Assembly: GCA_003482455.1 (NCBI GenBank) | Contig: DMYW01000058.1 | Span: 11,238-75,237 of the forward strand | Length of the DNA: 64,000 nt | From: Rheinheimera sp. | GTDB taxonomy: Bacteria; Pseudomonadota; Gammaproteobacteria; Enterobacterales; Alteromonadaceae | Direction of reading: 5' to 3' | Shown: positions 26,388 to 35,561 of the stretch, piece after piece | How positions within the stretch are numbered: position 1 is the first letter of the stretch | How the letters are laid out: each line of letters opens with the position of its first letter | Position numbers and translations under genes: made by a program | Notes under the pieces: model-generated | Told to the model about the DNA's origin: nothing | Seen by the model: the letters and a program-made list of their open reading frames with translations, nothing else | Database searches by the model: none

Positions 26388-27296
26388 ATGCGTTATTTAG
26401 TTGTCTTGTTGTTTATTGCCTTTAGCTCGCAGGCGGCGGCGCCTAAAGATTTTTCTTCGGCTAAAAAGATGTTACGGTCCTTGTTTCCCTCCCAGTCGAC
26501 AACCTGGTATTGCGGCTGCACGTTCAGATGGCAGGGGGACAAGGCCAAATTGGATCTTGCTGCTTGTGGTTATAAAGTTCGTAAGAATGTGCAACGTGCC
26601 CAGCGATTGGAATGGGAACACGTGGTCCCAGCCCAACAATTTGGTCATCAAATGGCATGCTGGCAGCAAGGTGGTCGCGATCTTTGTGAACGCAAAGACG
26701 CCGCGTTTTCGCGGATTGAAGGGGATTTGTATAATTTACGGCCGGCGATTGGCGAAGTGAATGGCGACAGAGCCCACTACCGCTTTGTTGAATTAGCTGA
26801 CAAACCAACACCTTATGGTGCTTGTGATATGGAGATCGACCATCAACGTGAATTAGTTGAGCCACGAGACGCTATCAAAGGCGATATTGCGCGTATTTAT
26901 TTTTATATGATCGACCGATACAAAGTCCCCGTGACTGAGCGTGAGTTACAGTTGTTTCGGCAATGGGACAAACAAGATCCAGTGGATGGCCCAGAGCGCG
27001 AGTTGAACCTGCGCATCGCACGTGTAATGGGCTGGCCGAATCGTTTTGTGACCGGGGATACTCATGCATCGGAACTCTCAACAGAACCTCTGCCGTCAGC
27101 TCAATCTGCGTCCCAATCTCGCCAGGATAGGGCGAACCCAACCCAAAGTGCGGTTGTCGGCAATAAAAAAAGCAAAAAGTATCACAAGCAAGGGTGTGCC
27201 GGCTTTAGCCAAGTTAGCGAGGCAAATCGGGTCTGGTTTGACAGTGAGGCACAGGCGCAAGCCAGTGGTTACGTCAAAGCGGGCAATTGCCAATAG
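26388..27296 (+). CDS. endA: Secreted endonuclease I with C-terminal cysteine module
   Basis: The N-terminal 240 residues match EndA/Dns, a periplasmic or secreted non-specific DNA endonuclease. A signal peptide (cleaved near SSQAAA) is followed by WYCGCTF, the catalytic RLEWEHVVPAQQFG with His78, GDLYNLRPAIGEVNGDR and the DMEIDH-to-EPRDAIKGDIARIYFYM block. Beyond residue 240 is a Ser/Gln linker and a 45-residue extension, KYHKQGCAGF to KAGNC, with Cys270 and Cys301. It resembles the small His/Cys modules (Ada-like) seen at the ends of other bacterial secreted nucleases. E. coli EndA lacks this extension. It is divergent from sbcB. Confidence 0.92.
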   Translation: MRYLVVLLFIAFSSQAAAPKDFSSAKKMLRSLFPSQSTTWYCGCTFRWQGDKAKLDLAACGYKVRKNVQRAQRLEWEHVVPAQQFGHQMACWQQGGRDLCERKDAAFSRIEGDLYNLRPAIGEVNGDRAHYRFVELADKPTPYGACDMEIDHQRELVEPRDAIKGDIARIYFYMIDRYKVPVTERELQLFRQWDKQDPVDGPERELNLRIARVMGWPNRFVTGDTHASELSTEPLPSAQSASQSRQDRANPTQSAVVGNKKSKKYHKQGCAGFSQVSEANRVWFDSEAQAQASGYVKAGNCQ

Positions 27297-27311
27297 TAAC
27301 TGCTTAAATAT

Positions 27312-27342
27312 AAAAAACGGCGTCATCAAGACGCCGTTTTTA
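27312..27342. terminator. Bidirectional intrinsic terminator between endA and ydcH
   Basis: AAAAACGGCGTC, a five-base loop and GACGCCGTTTTT form a perfect stem with A and T runs on both sides. It can end both the endA transcript and the opposing ydcH transcript. Confidence 0.88.
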
Positions 27343-27354
27343 TGCTGGTTAGCA

Positions 27355-27591
27355 TTAAGCCGACAGCGCGACAAACAACTGGTCTTTCAAATGCAGACGT
27401 TGTTTTTTCTTTTCTTCCAAGTAGTCATCAGAACACACTTCCACACCTTGCTCTAAACGCAACACTTCGTGATCTACTTCGTGGTATTGCTCAAACAGTT
27501 TAGAGAAATGGGCGTCAGAAGTTTTAAGTTGATGAATGCGCTCGCGATATTCTGGAAATTCATGGAGCAGATCGTGTTTTTGAAGAGGCAT
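27355..27591 (-). CDS. YdcH/DUF465 family small protein
   Basis: The 78-residue protein matches the YdcH (DUF465) family of short, charged, helical proteins of unknown function. Visible hallmarks are the N-terminal HDLLHEFPEYRERIHQLK, a central HFSKLFEQYHEVDHEVLRLE and the C-terminal KKKQRLHLKDQL, consistent with two helices forming a hairpin or coiled coil. No signal peptide is present. It is a single gene with its own ribosome-binding site (AAGGAAT) and ends at the terminator shared with endA. Confidence 0.9.
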   Translation of the reverse strand: MPLQKHDLLHEFPEYRERIHQLKTSDAHFSKLFEQYHEVDHEVLRLEQGVEVCSDDYLEEKKKQRLHLKDQLFVALSA

Positions 27592-27748
27592 AGTTCAATT
27601 CCTTGTGTTGGATGAATAGATTCATCTTATGCGCTGGTTGGCTTAGATAGGTTGATCTGGCGCAAGGGCGTGGCTTTTTATCGTATGAGGTTTGCGAACA
27701 AAAAGCCGATCTGTTGGGATGGAGAAAATCGGTGAATGAGGTTAGAGA

Positions 27749-28771
27749 ATGAACAACGTTGCATGTCTAATGCTGCTTGGAGGCCTAATGGCAACACCTA
27801 CAAACGCGCAACAACCCATCGCTTTGGTGATCCACGGCGGTGCCGGCACTATAACCAAAGCGTCGATGACGCCCGAAAAAGAAGCGCAGTATCAAGCGGA
27901 TTTAGCCAAAGCCTTAGATGCGGGATACCACATACTCGAGTCAGGCGGCACTAGCTTGGATGCCGTTACCGCCGCAGTGAAAGTGCTCGAAGACTCGCCA
28001 CTCTTTAACGCCGGCAAAGGCGCTGTGTATACCTTCGACGGGGAACACGAATTAGATGCAGCGATTATGCGTGGTGATGATAAAAGCGCCGGCGCAGTTG
28101 CTGGCGTAAAAACCGTGAAAAATCCGATTTTGTTGGCGCGCGCTGTGATGGAGCACTCCGACCACGTGATGTTATCGGGGCGCGGCGCCGAGCAATTTGC
28201 CAAGGAACAAGGCTTAGAATTAGTTGATAACCGCTATTTTGATACGCAATTTCGGCTTGATGCATTGAACAAAGCCAAAGCTGTGATGCAAAAGCTACCG
28301 CATCAAGCGGCCATTCGTTTATCGCCAAAGTTTCATGCCAGTTGGAATATGGGCACCGTTGGTGCGGTGGCGATTGACCGGACTGGCAACCTCGCTGCAG
28401 CGACGTCCACTGGAGGCATGACGGCTAAACGTTATGGCCGTATCGGTGATTCACCGATTATTGGTGCAGGTACCTACGCCGATAACCAAAGCTGCGCCGT
28501 TTCAGCTACCGGGCACGGTGAGTTTTTTATTCGTTATCAGGTCGCAGCGGATATTTGTGCGCGGGTGAAGTACGCGGGAGCTTCTGCCAAAGACGCAGCC
28601 GACCAGGTGATCCAGCAGCAGCTAAAACCGATTGGCGGCACAGGTGGCGTGATTGTCATCGATCGCCTTGGCAATGTGAGTTGGAGTTTTAATACCGAAG
28701 GTATGTACCGTGCCAAAAAGGTGGAAGGGCAGCCGGCGGTGTTCGGGATTTATCAAGAAAACATGCGCTAA
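27749..28771 (+). CDS. Isoaspartyl peptidase / plant-type L-asparaginase
   Basis: This 340-residue Ntn-hydrolase hydrolyses isoaspartyl dipeptides and L-asparagine after self-cleavage into alpha and beta chains. An N-terminal signal peptide ending near TNAQ suggests periplasmic location, unlike cytoplasmic E. coli IaaA. Motifs are ALVIHGGAGTI, the long alpha chain with NAGKGAVYTFDGEHELDAAIM, and the cleavage/nucleophile site MGTVGAVA (Thr near residue 203), followed by ATSTGGMTAKRYGRIGDSPIIGAGTYA. The gene stands alone with no clear operon partner. Function assignment is firm; substrate preference is not. Confidence 0.93.
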   Translation: MNNVACLMLLGGLMATPTNAQQPIALVIHGGAGTITKASMTPEKEAQYQADLAKALDAGYHILESGGTSLDAVTAAVKVLEDSPLFNAGKGAVYTFDGEHELDAAIMRGDDKSAGAVAGVKTVKNPILLARAVMEHSDHVMLSGRGAEQFAKEQGLELVDNRYFDTQFRLDALNKAKAVMQKLPHQAAIRLSPKFHASWNMGTVGAVAIDRTGNLAAATSTGGMTAKRYGRIGDSPIIGAGTYADNQSCAVSATGHGEFFIRYQVAADICARVKYAGASAKDAADQVIQQQLKPIGGTGGVIVIDRLGNVSWSFNTEGMYRAKKVEGQPAVFGIYQENMR

Positions 28772-28835
28772 ATCACGTTAAGTGGTCAACGGATGATCTA
28801 GGTTAAAATCGTACACTACACGAAGGAGCACCCTT

Positions 28836-29255
28836 ATGGATCATCTCACTGTGGCAGACCAAATGAACCGCCATCCGGTGGTATTCGACCCGCAAATGAC
28901 GTTGCAAGCTGCTGTCGACCGGCTAAGTACCGCCAAACAAGCAGCAGGACCTGTGATTGATGAACACAAGCAAGTCATCGGTTTTTTGTCTGAGCAAGAC
29001 TGTCTGCAGCGCATGTTGTTGTCGTCATACCACGACGAAGGTATCTGTTATGTCAAAGACATTATGCAAACCAACGTGATATCGGTGAAGCCATATACGA
29101 CGGTCGTTGATTTGGCGCAGAAGATGCTGGCGGATAAACCGAAAATCTACCCAGTGCTGGATGATGATGGACTGCTACTTGGGGTCATTAGCCGTACCGA
29201 CGTGCTCAGGGCAATTGACCAAGAACTGCACAGCCATTATCGGCGCCGAAGCTAA
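28836..29255 (+). CDS. Paired CBS-domain protein
   Basis: The 139-residue protein consists of two CBS repeats, a Bateman module that usually binds adenine nucleotides and senses energy state or ligand. Repeat one runs from MNRHPVVFDPQMTLQAAVDRL to VIGFLSEQDCLQRM; repeat two from MQTNVISVKPYTTVVDLAQKML to LLGVISRTDVLRAID. There is no attached enzyme or transporter domain, so it must act on a partner protein. AAGGAG precedes the ATG. The terminator downstream at 29363-29392 runs directly into the hrpA start. Confidence 0.92.
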   Translation: MDHLTVADQMNRHPVVFDPQMTLQAAVDRLSTAKQAAGPVIDEHKQVIGFLSEQDCLQRMLLSSYHDEGICYVKDIMQTNVISVKPYTTVVDLAQKMLADKPKIYPVLDDDGLLLGVISRTDVLRAIDQELHSHYRRRS

Positions 29256-29362
29256 ACGGGTGTTTCGTTTATTCGCGCTGTACAAAACCTGCCGGTTTTG
29301 GCCGATTTACGCAGGCAGTGTAGGGCAAAACGCTAGATCCAATCGACCTTTCGCTCTAACAT

Positions 29363-29392
29363 AAGCCCCCTAATTTTCTTGGGGGCTTTTTC
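29363..29392 (+). terminator. Intrinsic terminator abutting hrpA
   Basis: AAGCCCCC, a ten-base loop and GGGGGCTT are followed by five Ts. The T run ends at the putative TTG start of hrpA, so this terminator sits in the hrpA leader and may act as an attenuator. Confidence 0.8.
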
Positions 29393-32300
29393 TTGTCTTT
29401 ATCTCAGCCAACATCTGATGAATTGTTGCCAATCGCCGCGTTAAAAGCGGCTGTTGGTATGTGTATGTCGCGTGATCAACATAAATTCCGCGCTCGGCTG
29501 CGTGATATGGTCGAGCCAGCTGATGAGAAGCAACAGCAGCGCTGGCGGACATTACAACAACAAATGCTGCAGTCGCAGCAACTTCGTCAGGCGCGTCAGC
29601 AAGCCTTGCCAAGTGTCAGCTACCCAGAAAACCTGCCGGTTTCGGCGCGCAAAGACGATATCAAACAGGCCATTGCCAAGCACCAAGTAGTGATTATTGC
29701 CGGCGAGACGGGCTCAGGTAAAACCACGCAGCTGCCCAAAATCTGTTTAGAGCTTGGCCGCGGTGTGGCTGGTTTTATCGGCCATACCCAACCAAGGCGG
29801 CTGGCGGCGCGCAGTGTTGCGCAGCGCTTGGCCGATGAATTAGCAGTTGAGCTTGGTCAAAGTGTCGGTTTCAAGATCCGTTTTGGCGATCACACTAACC
29901 CGCAAACACATATCAAGTTGATGACCGACGGTATTTTGCTGGCGGAGATCCAGCAAGACCGCTTTTTAAATCAATACGACACCATCATCATCGACGAAGC
30001 GCACGAACGAAGCCTCAACATTGACTTTTTATTGGGCTATTTCAAGCAGTTGTTGCCCAAACGGCCGGATTTGAAACTGATTATCACGTCTGCGACCATT
30101 GATGTGGAGCGCTTCTCAAAGCACTTCCACGGCGCACCGGTGATTGAAGTGTCTGGGCGGACTTATCCGGTGGAAGTGCGCTATCGCCCAGTAAGTGAAC
30201 TCGACGACAAAGATGCTGACCAGCTGCAAGGCATCTTCAACGCGGTGGAAGAGTTGTACCAAGAGCCGCCTGGCGACATTTTGGTGTTTTTAAATGGTGA
30301 ACGGGAAATTCGCGACACCGCGGATGCCTTAGAAAAGCTAAAACTACCGCATACCGAAATATTGCCTTTGTATGCGCGGTTAAGCGCAGCCGAGCAAAAC
30401 CGTATTTTCCAAAGCCATGTCGGACGTCGGATCATTCTGGCCACCAACGTGGCTGAAACCTCGTTGACCGTGCCGGGCATTCGGTATGTGATTGACCCTG
30501 GGACAGCGCGGTTGTCACGGTACAGCTATCGCTCCAAGGTGCAGCAGTTACCGATCGAAGCCATTAGCCAAGCATCCGCCAACCAGCGGAAAGGGCGTTG
30601 TGGCCGCGTCGCTGCAGGTATCTGTATTCGCTTGTATTCAGAACAAGATTTTATCAGTCGCCCGGAATTTACCGATCCAGAAATTCTGCGCACCAACCTT
30701 GCATCGGTTATTTTGCAAATGCTGGCGCTTGGCCTTGGCGATATTCAAAAGTTTCCATTTTTGCAAAAACCGGACAGCCGTTTTATTAACGACGGCATCA
30801 AGTTGTTGGATGAACTCGGCGCCTTGCAACTCGAACGCAAAGAAGGCTTGAAACTAACGGCGCTGGGTAGTCGACTGAGTCGTTTGCCAATTGACCCGCG
30901 TCTCGCGCGGATGGTTCTTGCCGCCAGCGAGCGCGGCTGTTTAGACGAAGTGCTGATTATTACCGCGGCGTTATCCATCCAAGACCCGCGTGAGCGTCCA
31001 TTAGACAAACAACAAAAAGCCAATGAGCTGCATGGCCGTTTTGCAGATGTGGATTCTGACTTTGTCGCATGGCTGAAGTTGTGGCAGTACCTGCAAGAAC
31101 AACAAGATTTGTTGTCCGCCAATCAGTTCCGTAAGCAATGTAAACAGGATTTGTTGAATTATCTGCGGGTTCGCGAGTGGCAGGACTTGTATGCGCAGTT
31201 GCGCCAAGTCTGTGATGAGCTGCAACTGACCATCAACAGCAGTAGTGCGGATTATCAAGCGCTGCATACTGCACTGCTGACGGGCTTGCTCGGCCAAATT
31301 GGCAGCAGAGACAGTGACGCGGATTATTTAGGCCCTCGGCAAACGCGTTTTTACGTATTTCCGGGCAGTCATCTATTCAAAAAGAAACCGAAATGGGTGA
31401 TGACGGCGGAACTGGTCGAAACCAGCAAGTTGTATGCGCGTACACTGGCGAAAATCGAACCTGACTGGGTCGAACCGTTGGCGCAGCATCTGGTCAGTCG
31501 CTCCTATATGGAACCGCACTGGGAGAAAAAACGCGGTGCTGTGATGGCGTATGAGCAAGTCAGCTTGTACGGGCTGATTTTAGTCGGCCGCCGGCCAGTA
31601 CAGTACAGCAAAATAGAACCCAAACTTTGCCATGAGTTATTTATCCGCGAAGCCTTGGTGAATCAACAACTGGGCTATGACGAAAAGTTTTTAGCGCACA
31701 ACGCTCGACTCATCGAAGCGGTTGAGGAGCTAGAAGATAAATCCCGCCGCCGCGACATTTTGGTCGATGAAGACACGCTGTTGGCATTTTATGCCGAGCG
31801 GGTGCCGGTGGAAGCCAATAACCGCACCGATTTCCAAAATTGGTGGCGCGCAAAAAAACGCGTAGATCCCAATTATTTGAATTTTGACCCAGACATGCTG
31901 AAAAAGCATGGCGCCGATCACATTACCGATCTGCACTACCCGGAGACTTGGCGCCAGGGCAATTTGTTGTTGCCGCTGGACTATCATTTTTCGCCAGGCG
32001 CGCAAGATGACGGCGTTAGTTTATGTATTCCGCTGGCGCTGTTAAACCAAGTGCAAGATGAAGGCTTTGATTGGCTGATCCCCGGCTTGTTGCACGAGTT
32101 ATTGGTGGCCTTGATTAAATGTCTGCCGAAAACCTACCGCCGGCATTTTGTGCCGGCGCCTAACTATGCCGACGCGTTATTGCAGTCGATCAATCCAGCC
32201 GATGGCCCGTTGCTAAGCACTGTCACGCAGCGCCTGAAACGTATGTCGGGCATTACTATTCCTGACGATGCGTGGGAGCTGACCGAATTGCCACTGCACT

Positions 32301-33292
32301 TGAAAATGAATTTTAAAGTGCTGGATGAACTCGGTGCTGTGGTGGCACAAGGGCGCTCGCTCGGGTTATTAAAACAGCAATTGCAAGGGCAGGTGCAACA
32401 AACACTCAGCGCCGTCGCCGAGCAAGGCATTGAGCAAGACAGTATCACCAGCTGGACTTTTGGCGACTTGCCGCGTGAATACATCAAGGTGCAAGCGGGA
32501 TACGAAATCAAAGCGTTTCCTGCGCTGATCGATGAAAAAGACAGTGTGGCGATTAAACTACTGGACAACCCAGAGCAAGCCAAAGCGGCGTCGAAACTTG
32601 GTTTACGGCGGTTGTTATTGTTAAATTTGCCCTCGCCAGTGAAATACCTGCAAGATTCACTGCCAAACAAAGCCAAGCTGGGGTTGTATTTCAACCCGTT
32701 TGGTAAGGTGATGGAGCTGATTGATGACTGTATTGCGGCGGCCATTGACGCGCTGGTGGCGCGGCAACCGCAGCCTTGCGATGACGAAGAGTTCGCGCAG
32801 CTGCGAGATCTGGTTCGCGCTGAGCTGGGCGAGACTGTGGTTGAGATCGCGCTGAAAGTTGAGCAAATTCTGACGCTTGGTCATGACATTAGTAAAAAAC
32901 TACGCGGTCGGTTGGATATGGCGCTCGCCATGGCAAACGCCGACATTAAGCAGCAATTAGATGCGTTGTTGTTCAAAGGCTTTGTCACCAGTCACGGTGC
33001 GCACAAGCTTGATGACGTGAAGCGCTATTTGCAAGCGCTGGCGAAACGCTTAGAAAAACTGCCGGTGGATCCAAACCGTGACCGCCTAATGATGCACGAG
33101 TATCAAAAAGCCGCGGATGCCTATCAAGCGCTGTTGGGTAAGTGGGCAGGCAAACCTTTGCCAGACGAAGTTGTCGCCATCCGCTGGATGCTCGAAGAAC
33201 TCAAGGTAAGTTTATTTGCACAACAATTAGGGACGCCGTACCCTGTATCGGCAAAACGCGTGCAAATGGCTATCCAAGAATTAAAAGCGTAG
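29393..33292 (+). CDS. hrpA: ATP-dependent RNA helicase HrpA
   Basis: HrpA is a DEAH-box RNA helicase; in E. coli it is needed for some mRNA processing and for clearing stalled ribosomes. The 1299-residue product matches the E. coli length. Walker A GETGSGKTTQ lies at residues 104-113, DEAHERS near 202, the SAT motif in ITSATIDVERFSKHF, and the helicase motif VI segment QRKGRCGRVAAG near 400. A large C-terminal DUF3418 region follows. The TTG start at 29393 aligns the N-terminus with E. coli HrpA, with GGGGG as a possible ribosome-binding site; ATGs at 29459 and 29465 are alternatives that would lose conserved residues. Confidence 0.94.
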   Translation: MSLSQPTSDELLPIAALKAAVGMCMSRDQHKFRARLRDMVEPADEKQQQRWRTLQQQMLQSQQLRQARQQALPSVSYPENLPVSARKDDIKQAIAKHQVVIIAGETGSGKTTQLPKICLELGRGVAGFIGHTQPRRLAARSVAQRLADELAVELGQSVGFKIRFGDHTNPQTHIKLMTDGILLAEIQQDRFLNQYDTIIIDEAHERSLNIDFLLGYFKQLLPKRPDLKLIITSATIDVERFSKHFHGAPVIEVSGRTYPVEVRYRPVSELDDKDADQLQGIFNAVEELYQEPPGDILVFLNGEREIRDTADALEKLKLPHTEILPLYARLSAAEQNRIFQSHVGRRIILATNVAETSLTVPGIRYVIDPGTARLSRYSYRSKVQQLPIEAISQASANQRKGRCGRVAAGICIRLYSEQDFISRPEFTDPEILRTNLASVILQMLALGLGDIQKFPFLQKPDSRFINDGIKLLDELGALQLERKEGLKLTALGSRLSRLPIDPRLARMVLAASERGCLDEVLIITAALSIQDPRERPLDKQQKANELHGRFADVDSDFVAWLKLWQYLQEQQDLLSANQFRKQCKQDLLNYLRVREWQDLYAQLRQVCDELQLTINSSSADYQALHTALLTGLLGQIGSRDSDADYLGPRQTRFYVFPGSHLFKKKPKWVMTAELVETSKLYARTLAKIEPDWVEPLAQHLVSRSYMEPHWEKKRGAVMAYEQVSLYGLILVGRRPVQYSKIEPKLCHELFIREALVNQQLGYDEKFLAHNARLIEAVEELEDKSRRRDILVDEDTLLAFYAERVPVEANNRTDFQNWWRAKKRVDPNYLNFDPDMLKKHGADHITDLHYPETWRQGNLLLPLDYHFSPGAQDDGVSLCIPLALLNQVQDEGFDWLIPGLLHELLVALIKCLPKTYRRHFVPAPNYADALLQSINPADGPLLSTVTQRLKRMSGITIPDDAWELTELPLHLKMNFKVLDELGAVVAQGRSLGLLKQQLQGQVQQTLSAVAEQGIEQDSITSWTFGDLPREYIKVQAGYEIKAFPALIDEKDSVAIKLLDNPEQAKAASKLGLRRLLLLNLPSPVKYLQDSLPNKAKLGLYFNPFGKVMELIDDCIAAAIDALVARQPQPCDDEEFAQLRDLVRAELGETVVEIALKVEQILTLGHDISKKLRGRLDMALAMANADIKQQLDALLFKGFVTSHGAHKLDDVKRYLQALAKRLEKLPVDPNRDRLMMHEYQKAADAYQALLGKWAGKPLPDEVVAIRWMLEELKVSLFAQQLGTPYPVSAKRVQMAIQELKA

Positions 33293-33333
33293 CGTTGGAA
33301 TGGCTCAGTAAGGCCGGCAGGGAGTAAAAGCGA

Positions 33334-33714
33334 ATGACACAGCGGCTGTTAGTGGTTGATGATGAAGTGTTCAATCACGAGTTTATCAAAATGGTGTTGC
33401 AGCCGCTGACGTATCAGGTCGACGCAGTAACTTCGGTGCACCAAGCGTTGGAGTCGATCAACCAACAACTACCGGATTTAGTGATTGTCGATATGGTGAT
33501 GCCGGGGTTAACTGGTCTCGACCTAGTGCGCTTGCTTCGCCATAACCCTCAGACCAAACAGTTGCCACTGTTAATGCTCTCCGGTATGGATTCCACAGCT
33601 GATATGCAAGCTGCGCGGCACGCGGGCGTTGATGCGTTCCTAGCAAAACCCATCACGGCCGAACAGTTGCGCTGGCAAATTGCACAATTGTTGGCGAACA
33701 AACGGTCAGTTTAA
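33334..33714 (+). CDS. Receiver-only response regulator
   Basis: The 126-residue protein is a single CheY-like receiver domain. The acidic pair Asp9-Asp10, phospho-acceptor Asp53 in LVIVDMVMPG, Ser83 in MLSGMD and Lys105 in FLAKPIT are all in place, so it should be phosphorylated and switch normally. There is no output domain, so it must act through a partner. It starts 41 bp after hrpA and is followed by a PilZ-domain gene, a neighbour that suggests a link to cyclic-di-GMP or surface behaviour. No histidine kinase is in the window. Confidence 0.93.
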   Translation: MTQRLLVVDDEVFNHEFIKMVLQPLTYQVDAVTSVHQALESINQQLPDLVIVDMVMPGLTGLDLVRLLRHNPQTKQLPLLMLSGMDSTADMQAARHAGVDAFLAKPITAEQLRWQIAQLLANKRSV

Positions 33715-33777
33715 CTTTACCGGCGGCAAAACTTTCGATATAACAGCGGTAAGCTTGGTTTGTAGGAAGTGCAGCTG

Positions 33778-34077
33778 ATGTTAAACAGGAACGACAAACG
33801 CAATTATTTTCGGATGATGGTCAACGCTGACGTCAGTATCTTGATCAACGATCCTGAATCAGGACGTGAACTGCAAGGTATCTGCCGCGACTTAAGTGCC
33901 ACCGGCATGGCCATTGATATCGATGAACCGCTGGAAATGGGTACTTTGTTGCATCTACGGTTAGAATCCACCAATGCATCGATAGCCTCGCTAGAAGCGA
34001 ATGCCAAGGTCGTACGCTGTAGCCAAGAGGGCGATGATCAATACCAAATAGGTGTGTTGTTTCTGGAATTGAATTGA
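33778..34077 (+). CDS. PilZ-domain protein (probable cyclic-di-GMP receptor)
   Basis: This 99-residue protein has both nucleotide-binding motifs of PilZ domains: RNYFR (RXXXR) near the N-terminus and DLSATG (DXSXXG) about 30 residues later, then the beta-barrel strands GTLLHLRLE and QIGVLFLEL. It is therefore expected to bind cyclic di-GMP, unlike the pilZ gene at 3915. I chose the ATG at 33778, with TAGGAAG at a good distance upstream, over a GTG at 33769. It lies 63 bp after the receiver gene in the same direction and ends at a terminator. Confidence 0.92.
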   Translation: MLNRNDKRNYFRMMVNADVSILINDPESGRELQGICRDLSATGMAIDIDEPLEMGTLLHLRLESTNASIASLEANAKVVRCSQEGDDQYQIGVLFLELN

Positions 34078-34078
34078 C

Positions 34079-34109
34079 AAAAACGGCCGTGACAGACGGC
34101 CGTTTTTTC
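34079..34109 (+). terminator. Intrinsic terminator after the PilZ gene
   Basis: AAAACGGCCGT, a GACAG loop and ACGGCCGTTTT are followed by further Ts. It begins one base after the PilZ stop codon. Confidence 0.88.
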
Positions 34110-34149
34110 ATTACCCTTTGCGCTTTTTTTAGCATCGCAGGAGGGGCAC

Positions 34150-35508
34150 ATGTCTGTCGAGCCTTCTTATTTCACTCTTCGTAACTGGTTAATCCTCAGC
34201 TTACCTTCGGCCATTGGCGTCTATCTGTTTATGTGGCCTGTGGGGGACGGTGCAGGATTAACTATTCCTGTAGCTGCAATGGCCGCGTTGTTGCGAACTT
34301 ATGTCGGCAGTTGGATGCCGACTGTGCTTGGTTTTTTTATCCTCGGATCTGCGTTGTTAAGTCTGCTGGTCACATTGATCAAACCCAGGTGGATCAAGGC
34401 TGGTTCATTAGCGGCGAAACTATTTATGACGACCCCGGTTTGGCTAATCGTGCGCAACATCGGCGCCGTCAGTTACGGCTTGGTATGGTCTGGAATTGGT
34501 CCGCAAGCTTTGTTAAGTGACAAAACGGGTGGTTTAGTTGCACATGACTTATTACCTGTGCTGTTGTCAGTGTTTGTGTTCGCTGGGATGTTATTACCAC
34601 TGCTACTAAATTTCGGCCTGCTGGAGTTTGTCGGCACCTTGATGACCAAGATTATGCGCCCAGTGTTTCGTTTGCCTGGCCGCTCGGCGGTGGATTGCAT
34701 CGCGTCCTGGCTTGGCGATGGTAGTGTCGGCATTCTGCTGACAAGCAAGCAATATGAAGGTGGCTTTTACACGGCTCGTGAAGCCGCGGTGATCGGTACT
34801 ACCTTCTCAGCTGTTTCCATTACCTTTTGTTTGGTGGTGCTTGGCCAAGTGCACCTCGAGCATATGTTTGGCGCTTTTTACGCGACCATATGCTTGGCTG
34901 GGGTCATTGCCGCGATTGTGCTGCCGTATTTGCCACCGCTGCGTCACAAACCTGATACCTACATCGATGGTTACGACCATATGCGTGCGGAAGGCGGGGT
35001 GTTTACGCAGAAAAATCTGGTTGTGCGTTCGCTTGCCCACGGTTTACACCGCGCGAGTATAGCGCCATCTGCCAAAGCTACCTTGCATGAAGGTATCAGC
35101 AATACACTCGATATGCTGTTTGGCGTACTGCCGGTCATTATGGCTGTGGGTTCTTGTGCACTAGTGCTAGCGGAATATACGCCGATCTTTGATTGGCTGG
35201 GTGCGCCGTTTGTGCCCTTGCTGGAACTGTTGCAAGTACCCTATGCCGAACAAGCGTCCCGCTCTGTGATGGTCGGTTTTGCCGACATGTTTGTCCCGTC
35301 GATTTTAGTCACTGCCGTGCCCAACGAAATGACTCGTTTTGTTATCGCGGCTTTGTCGGTAACGCAGTTGATTTATATGTCGGAAGTGGGAGCTTTGCTG
35401 CTTGGCAGTAAAATCCCGGTGACTTTGTTAGATTTATTCGTGTTGTTTATTATGCGAACTTTGATAACGTTGCCGGTGATTGCGCTGATGGCGCATTGGC
35501 TGTTCTAA
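34150..35508 (+). CDS. YjiH family membrane protein (nucleoside-recognition Gate domain)
   Basis: The 452-residue protein has about ten hydrophobic segments and fits the YjiH family, which carries a nucleoside-recognition (Gate) domain. Recognisable segments are NWLILSLPSAIGVYLFMWP at the N-terminus, the central VDCIASWLGDGSVGILLTSKQYEGGFYTAREAAVIGTTFSAVSITF block (given here as the region near residues 180-225), and the C-terminal MVGFADMFVPSILV. It is an inner-membrane protein; the transported molecule is not known. AGGAGG precedes the ATG, and a terminator follows. It forms a single-gene unit. Confidence 0.85.
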   Translation: MSVEPSYFTLRNWLILSLPSAIGVYLFMWPVGDGAGLTIPVAAMAALLRTYVGSWMPTVLGFFILGSALLSLLVTLIKPRWIKAGSLAAKLFMTTPVWLIVRNIGAVSYGLVWSGIGPQALLSDKTGGLVAHDLLPVLLSVFVFAGMLLPLLLNFGLLEFVGTLMTKIMRPVFRLPGRSAVDCIASWLGDGSVGILLTSKQYEGGFYTAREAAVIGTTFSAVSITFCLVVLGQVHLEHMFGAFYATICLAGVIAAIVLPYLPPLRHKPDTYIDGYDHMRAEGGVFTQKNLVVRSLAHGLHRASIAPSAKATLHEGISNTLDMLFGVLPVIMAVGSCALVLAEYTPIFDWLGAPFVPLLELLQVPYAEQASRSVMVGFADMFVPSILVTAVPNEMTRFVIAALSVTQLIYMSEVGALLLGSKIPVTLLDLFVLFIMRTLITLPVIALMAHWLF

Positions 35509-35512
35509 CAAC

Positions 35513-35538
35513 AAAGGGAGCTTCGGCTCCCTTTTTTT
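35513..35538 (+). terminator. Intrinsic terminator after the YjiH-family gene
   Basis: GGGAGC, a TTCG loop and GCTCCC are followed by a run of eight Ts and preceded by AAA. It also faces the end of the yceI gene on the minus strand. Confidence 0.88.
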
Positions 35539-35561
35539 TGACCTCGATGTGCGACAGTTAA

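Noticed and set aside
32164..32745. A 193-residue minus-strand frame inside hrpA, Ser/Cys rich
   Set aside because: Antisense shadow of the hrpA DUF3418 region; no start context and unnatural residue composition.
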